DNA from: an uncultured Ruminococcus sp.
GTDB taxonomy: Bacteria; Bacillota; Clostridia; Oscillospirales; Acutalibacteraceae
Length of the DNA stretch: 9,583 nt
Direction: 5' to 3'
Assembly: GCA_902767285.1 (NCBI GenBank)
Contig: CACXHC010000149.1
Location: 1 to 9,583, forward strand
Shown one piece after another: positions 1-6,646 of the stretch. The first letter of the stretch is position 1; each line of letters opens with the position of its first letter. Under the pieces are notes generated by a model. The model saw only the letters and a list, made by a program, of their open reading frames with translations, was not told the origin of the DNA and ran no database searches. Made by a program: the position numbers and the translations under genes.

Positions 1-839
1 AAACCCAACAGCGAGTAACATTCTCTGATAAGCCTGTCAAGTCCCGATTCCGTCAAGCCCATATCAGCCAAGAACATTTCTTTTTCTTCCTTGTCCATAT
101 CGACAATTTCGGCTTCTATCTCGGCACACACGGGAAGGACTCCGGCATTTTCGCTTTTTGCGATTTCCTCCACCGCCTTAAAACCGGGATTATTTTCTAT
201 ACCGTTGGCGAAATCCTCATCGCTCATATTTGCGGCATAGATTATCGGTTTGTTTGTGAGCAAAGCGACTTCTGAAAGAAGTGCCGCCTCTTCCTCGGTA
301 CGCTCGACACTTCTCGCCGACATACCGTTTTCGAGAGCATCTTTTACTTTATTGAAGAAATCCAACTCCGCTTGATATTTCTTATCAGCCTTAAGCATTT
401 TGGAAGTTTTGTCTATACGTCTTTCGAGGATTTCCAAATCCGACAAAATAAGTTCAAGATTAATGATTTCTATATCTCTTTTGGGGTCGATACTTCCCTC
501 AACATGAACGATATTATCATTTTCGAAACATCTCACAACATGAACAATCGCATCACATTCACGAATATTCGAGAGAAAAGCGTTGCCCATGCCCTCACCT
601 TTTGACGCACCCTTCACGAGTCCGGCAATATCGACAAATTCAACAGTAGCCGGCGTATACTTAACCGGATTATACATCTCAGCGAGCTTGTCAAGACGCT
701 TGTCAGGCACCGCCACAACTCCCACATTAGGATTTATCGTACAAAAAGCATAGTTCTCACTGGCTGCACCTGCATTTGTAATCGCATTAAACAGCGTGCT
801 TTTGCCTACGTTCGGTAAACCAACTATACCCAATTTCAT
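1..839 (-). CDS. ychF: Redox-regulated ATPase YchF (Obg-like P-loop NTPase), 3' end outside window
   Basis: Translating the minus strand from the ATG at 839-837 gives 279 residues before the left edge; the family is usually about 365 residues, so roughly the last quarter (the TGS-domain end) is missing. The N-terminus begins MKLGIVGLPNVGKST, a Walker A (G1) loop at residues 7-15. The G3 motif DIAGLVKGASKGEGMGN starts at residue 70. The G4 position reads NMSDED from residue 204 rather than NKxD, the hallmark of YchF/OLA1 proteins, which bind ATP more readily than GTP. The last visible residues, RECYSLLG, match the family where the helical part returns to the G domain. A GGGAG ribosome binding site at 852-856 precedes the ATG by about 12 bases. 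YchF is a cytoplasmic, ribosome-associated, nearly universal protein linked to translation and stress responses. It is transcribed divergently from the deacetylase gene. Identity is very secure; the exact cellular role is not settled for the family. Confidence 0.96.
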   Translation of the reverse strand, partial: MKLGIVGLPNVGKSTLFNAITNAGAASENYAFCTINPNVGVVAVPDKRLDKLAEMYNPVKYTPATVEFVDIAGLVKGASKGEGMGNAFLSNIRECDAIVHVVRCFENDNIVHVEGSIDPKRDIEIINLELILSDLEILERRIDKTSKMLKADKKYQAELDFFNKVKDALENGMSARSVERTEEEAALLSEVALLTNKPIIYAANMSDEDFANGIENNPGFKAVEEIAKSENAGVLPVCAEIEAEIVDMDKEEKEMFLADMGLTESGLDRLIRECYSLLG

Positions 840-872
840 TAAGAATCACATCTCCCATTTTTTGATAGTTGT

Positions 873-902
873 ATTATATCATACATTCAATATAAAAATC
901 AA
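873..902 (-). promoter_or_regulatory. Extended -10 promoter for ychF
   Basis: Read on the minus strand, TTGATT (902-897) is followed after 18 bases by a perfect TATAAT (878-873), which is preceded by TG one base upstream (TGATATAAT), an extended -10. The predicted transcript would start near 866 and reach the GGGAG ribosome binding site after about 10 bases. It is a sequence match only. Confidence 0.7.
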
Positions 903-1056
903 CTTTTCTTCATTTTTTTAACAAGATCATCGCCCATTTATATACTACATAAAATATTGAAATATACAAGTTTTTTTTATTTATGTTAAACTTCACAAAA
1001 ACAGGCTTTGACACTCCCTAAAAAAGGAAGGCTCTTTTGTTATTTTTACAAAACTA

Positions 1057-1084
1057 TTGTATTTTTTTCAATATATGATATAAT
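1057..1084 (+). promoter_or_regulatory. Extended -10 promoter for the polysaccharide deacetylase gene
   Basis: TTGTAT (1057-1062), a 16-base spacer, then a perfect TATAAT (1079-1084) preceded by TG one base upstream (TGATATAAT). The -10 and its extension are identical to those of the divergent ychF promoter. Transcription would start near 1091, well ahead of the ATG at 1208. A promoter closer to the gene cannot be excluded. Confidence 0.6.
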
Positions 1085-1207
1085 TATTATATATTATAAA
1101 TAAATGAGAAGAAAATAAAACTGAACAAAATATTCTAATTGATTTCTGAAATACCCCCTCTCTTGTGATGTTTATGGTGTAATTATCTTTGAAAGGAATT
1201 CTGATTT

Positions 1208-2656
1208 ATGTCTAAAAAAATATTGATTTTCGCCGTATCAGCTGTTTTGGCAGTCGGCGGAGTTTTAGGAGTGTTCGCATTAACGAAAGCAAAAACAAAT
1301 CCGAGTCCAAATCAAATTAATTCAGATTCGGATTTAGATTCAAGCGTAAGCGAAATTTCAGTTAAAAATATCAGCTTTAAAAAATCGGCAATATCTCTTG
1401 ATATTGGAGAAGAAATAAACATTATTGATGAAATTTCCGACAATTCCGAAAATATAGATTTCACCGTTGATGACCCCTCCATCGCCGAAATTGACAAAAG
1501 CGGAAATCTGACAGCCCTGCGGTCAGGAACTACTTTTGTTACGGCAAAAATCAAGAATGATGACTCGGTTACAGCAAATCTGAAAATTACCGTTATAGAT
1601 AATTCATCAGATACGGACTCTTCTTCGGATACCGACACAGCAAAAACAACCGATTCCGATTCCGATACCAATACAGAAACCGAAAACGATATTTCGGAAG
1701 TATCGTCAACAGTATCTTCGGCAGAATCAAGCAAGCCTCAGGAAACCGAAACCGAAAAAGCAGTTGCTTCAGTCGTCAGCAACTCCGATAATACCCCCGT
1801 TACCACCGTTATAACTCAGTATTATTCAGATGACGGCAGCAACAATAATAATACAACTGCCGTTCAGCCCGAAACCGTTAACAGCGATACGAATATTTCG
1901 TCAGAAGATCCACAATCCGATACACCTCAAGAAAATACCGAAATTCCCGAAAACGAAAACAACGAAAATCCCGAAAATAATTACGAGTATGTTGACCCGT
2001 ACAGTGTCGGGAAAGTTTATCCGATAAGCTATGTTGATACCGAAGAGAAAAAAGTAAGCATAAGTTTTGACGCATCATGGGGAAACGACAGCACCCAATC
2101 TATACTCGATACACTTGAGCAGAACAATATAAAAACCACGTTCTTTCTTGTAGGAATTTGGGTGAGAGATTATCCCGAGGACGTTAAAAAAATTGCCGAG
2201 GCGGGTCACGATATTGGCAATCATTCCAACACGCACCCCGACTTAACTCAACTCGATAGTTGGAGTATCAGATACGAAATGGAAACTTGCAGTGCGGATA
2301 TAGAAGCCCTAACGGGCAAGCGTCCGACTTTATTCAGAAATCCGTATGGTGCGTACGACAGCAGAGTTATCGGTACAGCCCTCGGATTGGGTATGGACTG
2401 CATACAATGGGACGTTGATACGCTCGACTGGACTAATAATTCGGGAGATGAAATTTGTGCGAGAATCAGAAGCAGAATAAGAAACGGCTCTATCATCTTG
2501 ATGCACAACGCCGGCGGAAATACTGCCAAATCACTCCCCATGATAATTCAGACAATTTATGACCTCGGTTATGAGATAGTCCCAATATCCGAGTTAGTTC
2601 CCGAAAATTATACAACCGATATTACGGGCAGAGCTAATCCAATAACCAATGAATAA
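1208..2656 (+). CDS. Exported polysaccharide deacetylase (CE4/NodB) with Big_2-like Ig domain
   Basis: The 482-residue protein starts after AAAGGAAT at 1192-1199, a good ribosome binding site. Order: a basic N-terminus plus hydrophobic segment (about 5-26) acting as a signal peptide or membrane anchor, with no lipobox; a Big_2-like Ig domain (about 50-131) with the typical pattern of a residue pair 'SIAEID' followed by 'G-x-L-x-A-x-x-x-G-x-x-x-V-x-A'; a disordered Ser/Thr/Asp/Glu/Asn-rich linker (about 132-265); and a NodB homology domain (about 270-470). All five CE4 motifs are visible: motif 1 SFDASWG with D288, motif 2 HSNTH (H339, H343), motif 3 RNPYG (R377), motif 4 WDVDTLDW (W401), motif 5 LMHN (H433). 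Motif 1 lacks the usual second Asp of TFDDG, as in other clostridial and sporulation-type relatives. The family removes N- or O-acetyl groups from peptidoglycan or other polysaccharides outside the membrane; the substrate cannot be told from sequence. No LPxTG sorting signal is present. Confidence 0.9.
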   Translation: MSKKILIFAVSAVLAVGGVLGVFALTKAKTNPSPNQINSDSDLDSSVSEISVKNISFKKSAISLDIGEEINIIDEISDNSENIDFTVDDPSIAEIDKSGNLTALRSGTTFVTAKIKNDDSVTANLKITVIDNSSDTDSSSDTDTAKTTDSDSDTNTETENDISEVSSTVSSAESSKPQETETEKAVASVVSNSDNTPVTTVITQYYSDDGSNNNNTTAVQPETVNSDTNISSEDPQSDTPQENTEIPENENNENPENNYEYVDPYSVGKVYPISYVDTEEKKVSISFDASWGNDSTQSILDTLEQNNIKTTFFLVGIWVRDYPEDVKKIAEAGHDIGNHSNTHPDLTQLDSWSIRYEMETCSADIEALTGKRPTLFRNPYGAYDSRVIGTALGLGMDCIQWDVDTLDWTNNSGDEICARIRSRIRNGSIILMHNAGGNTAKSLPMIIQTIYDLGYEIVPISELVPENYTTDITGRANPITNE

Positions 2657-2671
2657 TTTGCAAAATGCCAA

Positions 2672-2710
2672 CAGCACCATGTATCACCAAATCGGCGATA
2701 CATGGTGCTG
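2672..2710 (+). terminator. Strong 14-bp hairpin after the deacetylase gene, probable terminator
   Basis: CAGCACCATGTATC (2672-2685) and GATACATGGTGCTG (2697-2710) form a perfect 14-base-pair stem with an 11-base loop, 16 bases after the deacetylase stop. The tract after it (TAATTTCGTATATAAA) is only moderately T-rich, so termination is likely but not textbook. The same stem forms on the minus strand, where it could act as a second stop for the convergent LRR gene. Its arms resemble those of the hairpin at 8445-8476. Confidence 0.65.
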
Positions 2711-2739
2711 TAATTTCGTATATAAATCTATAAAAGATA

Positions 2740-2766
2740 CACCCTTGCCCGTTATGAGCAAGGGTG
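2740..2766 (-). terminator. Terminator hairpin of the LRR-dockerin gene
   Basis: CACCCTTGC (2740-2748) and GCAAGGGTG (2758-2766) make a perfect 9-base-pair stem with a 9-base loop, starting 7 bases beyond the stop codon of the minus-strand gene. On that strand the stem is followed by TATCTTTTATAG, a T-rich tail, which suits an intrinsic terminator. Confidence 0.7.
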
Positions 2767-2773
2767 CGTAAAT

Positions 2774-5700
2774 TTATGCTGTCACAGGCTTTCCGATGAG
2801 GTTATCATCGTTAATACCTACACTGTTTCTGAGAACAGCGAGTGCATCGTTCGCCGTAATTTCGGTATCGTTGTCAACATCAGCGATCTTACTCTGCTCA
2901 GGAGTAAGAGTTTCCATACCAACGCTTGCACGAAGTACCGTGAGTGCGTCATTAGCAGTTATCTGCTCATCACCGTCAACGTCGCCGTAATGATTTGCGG
3001 ACTGCTGTTCACTCTTTATAGTGATTTGAGTTTCTGCTTTTCCGGCGACAAAATTCGCACACACACTATGCGAACCCTCGGATAGCATTTTCAGATATTC
3101 GCCGACAAACGTAAGAACAACGCCGTCAACTGCCTTTGTTACGGTATAATTGCTTGAATCAACCGTTTCGCCATCAAGAGTAATACTCGTCAAGTCGCCT
3201 TCCTCGACATTATGGATTGTCAGCATCAAACCGTTTGTTTGGTCGGGTGACCATTCCTTACTCTCGTCCGGGTCAAAATCGTATGTTATCGGCTTGGGTT
3301 CATCGGTATCGGTTGCCGTATCGGAATCTGTATCGGAATCGGTCGCCGTATCGGAGTCTGTCGCCGTGTCGGTTGCTGTATCGGAATCTGTATCGGAATC
3401 TGTATCGGTGTCAGTCGATTTGGGAAAATCGGGAGTATCCGGAGTCTCCGTACCACCGTAGATCATTCCGTTTTCTTGGGCATAGCGTTGAGCTGCCGTA
3501 CCGCCGTACAGAACGAAATCATGATTTGCAACTGTCGGTCCAATAAGGCTCTGAACAGTAACATCAAGACGCTCTGCCTCTTTGCAAAGTTCCGCATATC
3601 CCTTGTCGGTATCCTTATAATAACCGAACGCACCCTCTCCTACTGATTTAACCGTATCGGGAATGTAAATCCAAGACATGAGATGAAGATTCGTATCCTG
3701 CACAAATGCGTTATTTCCAATAGACGCCGTGCCTTTGCCGAATTTGATACTCATTACAGGTGTATTCTGAAATACGGAGTCATCAACATAAAGGCAGCTG
3801 TCGGGCAAATTCACGCTTGTAAGCGATGTATTTGAGAATGCACCGTTTTCAAGCTCCGTAATGCCTTCGGGAATAGTCAAATCTGCCAAAGCAGCACAAC
3901 CGCTGAACATCTGTGGCGAAACGACCTCAAGCCACGAAGGAAGCTCAATGCTCGTAAGAGCCGTACAGTTAGTGAAAACCGCATCACCGAATTTCGTTTT
4001 TGCTTCGGGTGCAAATGTGATCGTTTTAAGATTTGCACAGCCGTCAAAGGCATGCTCATCAACATTTTTAAGATTCTCGGATGTGGTAAATTCTTTGATT
4101 GCCGCACAGCCGCCAAAAGTGTATTTGCCAATATTTTCAAGCGTTGCGGGAAGAACAAGACCCTCGAAATCGCCCTGCCCGTCAAACACGCCCGCATAAG
4201 AGGAATAAGCACTGCCATCGTTAGCCCCTCCACCGTTAAATTCCGAATGAGGCGGGCGTGTGCCGATTTCCTTAAGTTTCGGCGACATTACAATTTTTTT
4301 GAGCGAAGCATGCTCCATTTCAAGTTCGTTGAGCAACATATCATGACAGGAGAACGCACCTGTACCAATATATTCTACTTGTCCGAGGTCAAGATATTCA
4401 AGATCAAGACAGCCGTCAAACGCATCGTAGCCAATCTCAACAATGTTATCGGGAATAACAAGCTCCTTCATCATGCCATGAATGCCGACATAAGTATGAG
4501 AGCCTTTATAAACGGAATAGCCCGCAACAGTCTGGTCGTAGCTGTCAAGGAAGCCATCAGGGATTACCGTCATAGAAGCGGAAAGTTTCAATTTTTCAAC
4601 ATGACTGTTGCCTTTGAAGCAGCTGTTGCCGACTTCCTTTACAGAATCGGGAAGAATAATCTCGTGCAGGTCGCATCCGCAGAACGCCTGACCGCCCCAT
4701 GTCTGATCGAAACTAATCGTTTCGAGTCCCTCGTTGAACGTAACGTCCTCTATGGAAGAACAGCCGTTGAACGCACTGTCACCGATTACTCTGAGTGAAT
4801 CCGGGAACACAATGGGGCCAAGCAGACGATTACAGCCCGCAAAGCAAGCATAGCCTATCTGCTCAAGGCTGTCGCCCCATTTTACGGAACGCAGAGAGGA
4901 GCAACCAGAGAATACACGTCCGCCAAAATGATAATAGTCATCGTGAACCTGTGTGCCGAGAATCTTGCAGTTGCCGAGATCAACGTCACGAAGGTTCGAG
5001 CAGCGTTGGAAAGTGTAATCGTCAATCGTGAACGGCATTGTACTGACAGGAAGTTTAAGTGTCTTAAGCGAGGTACAGCCCTCAAAGGCACCTTGGTTTC
5101 CGCCGCTGCCGTCACCTTCGGTAGTGCTTATAAGCTCAAGTTGTGAGCCTTCTGCAAAAGTGAGAGTTTCAAGTGCCGTACAGTCGGCGAATGCTTCACC
5201 GCAGATACGCTTTACCGTTGACGGAATTGTCAGCTCCTTAATAGGGGCATTGCGGAACGAAGCCGGCCCAATCGTTTCAAGACCCTCGCTGAGTGTGAGC
5301 GAGGAGATATTTTTTGAACCGGCGAACACATTGAAAATATCCTTTACACCGCCACCGAGCTTAACAGATGTGAGCGTTTCGATATTTCCGAACGCATCTC
5401 TTCCGATAGTTTCAACGGAATCGGGAATTACGATCTCCGTCAGAGCCGTATCCCCGAATGCACTGCCGCCTATCGTTTTAAGGTGGCTTCCGAACGTTAC
5501 CTTTTTGAGAGAGGTACACTGTACAAAAGCGGAATCGGGAATTTCCTCAAGCATATCGGGCAGAGCGATCTCCTCAAGCGGACAATTGCGGAACGCACTG
5601 TCGTGTATCTCCTCGACCGTGTCGGGCAGATTGATCGTGGTAAGCCCCGAATTCATAAACGTGCGGATACCAACAATCTTGAGTTTCGAATTTTCAGCGA

Positions 5701-6412
5701 ACGTCACCGTTGTGAGGTTTTTACAGTCCTCGAAAAGACCGTTGCAGCCCCAGCCTCCGGCACCGTCGGTCAGCACCTCAACGCCCGCAGGGATATATAT
5801 GTTTGAAATAGCGGTTACGGAAAACGCACCCATAACCAACTCCTCAAGCTCGCTGTCCTCGGGGATAACGACCTCGCTTAAATTCTGACAATCCTTAAAT
5901 CCCTCGCCTAAAATACGCAGACTTTTCGGCAGCGTTACCTTTTCTATATCATGGTTGCCCGCACAATAGACATACCACCTCATAACAGGCATATCTACCG
6001 TTTCGGTGATAACATTGCCCTGCTCATCACGTTTTTCTTTTCCGGCATTCTCGCCCTCCTCCTCAAGTACGGGCTTTTCGAAGGGCAGCGTTTCAGGAAT
6101 AACGATATTCTTCAGTTTTGACCTGTCAAACTCATCTTTGAAGCCGACTATCTGCACAGCATCGATAAACGGCGAATCGGTTGTTTTCGGATCCTCGTGG
6201 CATCGCTCGACCTTGACATCATCGATGGTCAGCGTGTACGGCTCGGCAGTCGTTGACTGCACGGGCGTTTTGTACTGAGGCAGATCGTACTGTACAACAC
6301 TCGCTGTATCTGCCTTATTGTTCACACTTTCGGCCGCAAAAGCAGGCGATACGGTGTTCATGAGCAAACACGCCGCCGCTACCGAAATGCTGAGAAGCTT
6401 TTTACCTTTCAT
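2774..6412 (-). CDS. Secreted BspA-type leucine-rich-repeat protein with X2-like module and C-terminal dockerin
   Basis: I place the start at the ATG at 6412-6410 because AGGAGG (6425-6420) lies 7 bases ahead and the protein then opens with a classic signal peptide (MKGKKLL... to AFA-A, about residue 27). The product is 1212 residues. Residues about 150-935 hold around thirty BspA/LRR_5-type repeats, each roughly 22-24 residues, of the pattern 'L-x-x-I-x-I-P-x-S-V-x-x-I-G-x-x-A-F-x-x-C', followed by the usual capping stretch with 'YGGTAAQRYAQENG'. Next come a 39-residue Ser/Thr/Ala-Asp linker (999-1037), an X2-like Ig-fold module (about 1040-1135, with SITLDG and NYTV), and a type I dockerin. 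The dockerin has two calcium loops, GDVDGDEQITAND (D1144, D1146, D1148, D1155) and ADVDNDTEITAND (D1178, D1189). Dockerins bind cohesins on scaffoldins, and LRR_5 arrays are associated with adhesion and protein binding, so a non-catalytic surface or cellulosome-like component is inferred. No catalytic domain is visible. Confidence 0.93.
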   Translation of the reverse strand: MKGKKLLSISVAAACLLMNTVSPAFAAESVNNKADTASVVQYDLPQYKTPVQSTTAEPYTLTIDDVKVERCHEDPKTTDSPFIDAVQIVGFKDEFDRSKLKNIVIPETLPFEKPVLEEEGENAGKEKRDEQGNVITETVDMPVMRWYVYCAGNHDIEKVTLPKSLRILGEGFKDCQNLSEVVIPEDSELEELVMGAFSVTAISNIYIPAGVEVLTDGAGGWGCNGLFEDCKNLTTVTFAENSKLKIVGIRTFMNSGLTTINLPDTVEEIHDSAFRNCPLEEIALPDMLEEIPDSAFVQCTSLKKVTFGSHLKTIGGSAFGDTALTEIVIPDSVETIGRDAFGNIETLTSVKLGGGVKDIFNVFAGSKNISSLTLSEGLETIGPASFRNAPIKELTIPSTVKRICGEAFADCTALETLTFAEGSQLELISTTEGDGSGGNQGAFEGCTSLKTLKLPVSTMPFTIDDYTFQRCSNLRDVDLGNCKILGTQVHDDYYHFGGRVFSGCSSLRSVKWGDSLEQIGYACFAGCNRLLGPIVFPDSLRVIGDSAFNGCSSIEDVTFNEGLETISFDQTWGGQAFCGCDLHEIILPDSVKEVGNSCFKGNSHVEKLKLSASMTVIPDGFLDSYDQTVAGYSVYKGSHTYVGIHGMMKELVIPDNIVEIGYDAFDGCLDLEYLDLGQVEYIGTGAFSCHDMLLNELEMEHASLKKIVMSPKLKEIGTRPPHSEFNGGGANDGSAYSSYAGVFDGQGDFEGLVLPATLENIGKYTFGGCAAIKEFTTSENLKNVDEHAFDGCANLKTITFAPEAKTKFGDAVFTNCTALTSIELPSWLEVVSPQMFSGCAALADLTIPEGITELENGAFSNTSLTSVNLPDSCLYVDDSVFQNTPVMSIKFGKGTASIGNNAFVQDTNLHLMSWIYIPDTVKSVGEGAFGYYKDTDKGYAELCKEAERLDVTVQSLIGPTVANHDFVLYGGTAAQRYAQENGMIYGGTETPDTPDFPKSTDTDTDSDTDSDTATDTATDSDTATDSDTDSDTATDTDEPKPITYDFDPDESKEWSPDQTNGLMLTIHNVEEGDLTSITLDGETVDSSNYTVTKAVDGVVLTFVGEYLKMLSEGSHSVCANFVAGKAETQITIKSEQQSANHYGDVDGDEQITANDALTVLRASVGMETLTPEQSKIADVDNDTEITANDALAVLRNSVGINDDNLIGKPVTA
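3302..3418 (-). repeat. Low-complexity hexamer-like repeat encoding the Ser/Thr-Asp linker
   Basis: This 117-base stretch encodes 39 residues composed only of Ser, Thr, Ala and Asp, with Asp at most alternate positions. On the plus strand it reads as imperfect copies of TCGGAATCTGTA and TCGGTTGCCGTA, so both protein and DNA are repetitive. Linkers of this kind separate modules in secreted clostridial proteins. Copy number could vary between strains by slippage; that is an inference from the repetition. Confidence 0.85.
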
Positions 6413-6446
6413 GATATTCCCTCCTAAAATAAATACACATCTACAA

Positions 6447-6475
6447 AAGATACATGAAAAAAAATGTACAGTCAA
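6447..6475 (-). promoter_or_regulatory. Sigma-A-type promoter for the LRR-dockerin gene
   Basis: On the minus strand TTGACT (6475-6470), a 17-base spacer, then TATCTT (6452-6447). The -35 differs from TTGACA in one base. The predicted start near 6440 gives a leader of about 28 bases that includes the AGGAGG site. The inverted repeat at 6462-6494 covers the -35, so a bound repressor would block it. Confidence 0.6.
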
Positions 6476-6494
6476 CATAGTTTTTTGTACATTT
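6462..6494. promoter_or_regulatory. Inverted repeat over the LRR-gene -35, candidate operator
   Basis: AAATGTACA (6462-6470) and TGTACATTT (6486-6494) are perfect 9-base inverted repeats separated by 15 bases. Each arm contains the self-palindrome TGTACA, and the two TGTACA copies are 21 bases apart, about two helical turns, which would place them on the same DNA face. The left arm touches the -35 of the minus-strand promoter. No T-tract follows, so it does not look like a terminator. Which protein binds it is unknown; the adjacent regulator is the obvious candidate. Confidence 0.5.
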
Positions 6495-6537
6495 CAGACA
6501 TCTCGACAAAAGCAGTATAACACAAACAAGACGTTAT

Positions 6538-6600
6538 TACAACGGTATTTCTTGAAATGACAAAGAAACAATTTTCGCCATTTTATGAAATTCCGTTGTA
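6538..6600. promoter_or_regulatory. Long-spaced 14-base inverted repeat upstream of the regulator gene
   Basis: TACAACGGTATTTC (6538-6551) and GAAATTCCGTTGTA (6587-6600) are inverted copies matching at 13 of 14 positions, separated by 35 bases. The right arm overlaps the predicted -35 of the regulator promoter (6596-6601). The left arm also starts a smaller palindrome, ATTTC-TT-GAAAT (6547-6558). The arrangement suggests paired operator half-sites that might be bridged by a multimeric regulator, perhaps the product of the downstream gene acting on itself. The 35-base loop argues against an RNA hairpin. Confidence 0.5.
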
Positions 6601-6624
6601 GTACAGCGTTATATGTGGTATGCT
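6596..6624 (+). promoter_or_regulatory. Possible extended -10 promoter for the HTH regulator
   Basis: TTGTAG (6596-6601), 17 bases, TATGCT (6619-6624) preceded by TG one base upstream. The spacing is ideal but both hexamers are imperfect. A start near 6631 would leave a leader of only about 16 bases, with the AGGAG site almost at its 5' end. An upstream alternative is possible. Confidence 0.35.
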
Positions 6625-6646
6625 TTACACAAAGGAGCGTGATGTG

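Larger units (their letters stand above)
840..1207. other. AT-rich divergent intergenic region between ychF and the deacetylase gene
   Basis: This 368-base gap has no credible gene. It holds the two outward-facing extended -10 promoters listed separately, at 873-902 and 1057-1084. The predicted deacetylase transcript has an untranslated leader of about 115 bases (roughly 1091-1207) with a pyrimidine-rich stretch around 1153-1165. I see no strong hairpin or recognisable riboswitch in that leader. Confidence 0.6.

Noticed and set aside
372..605. Plus-strand 77-codon open frame at the left end
   Set aside because: It is antisense to the conserved YchF reading frame, which is unmistakable from its Walker A, G3 and NMSDED motifs.
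1008..1030. Consensus TTGACA as a -35 for the deacetylase gene
   Set aside because: The hexamer at 1008-1013 is perfect, but no plausible -10 lies 16-18 bases downstream (GCTCTT region).
3302..3418. Possible CRISPR-like or tandem non-coding repeat
   Set aside because: The units are short, degenerate and in frame, and encode a Ser/Thr-Asp linker; there are no spacers.
4052..5888. Plus-strand open frames of 248 and 286 codons inside the LRR-dockerin gene
   Set aside because: They are antisense to a clearly repetitive LRR coding region with a signal peptide and dockerin. Their translations have no recognisable domains, and the openness follows from the repeat composition of the real gene.
6413..6478. 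Upstream start adding 22 residues to the LRR-dockerin protein
   Set aside because: The extra residues disrupt an otherwise perfect signal peptide, the ATG at 6478 lies upstream of the predicted transcription start, and AGGAGG is placed correctly for the ATG at 6412.
6620..6646. Upstream ATG for the HTH regulator
   Set aside because: No ribosome binding site precedes it, and the codons after it cover the AAAGGAG that serves the ATG at 6647.
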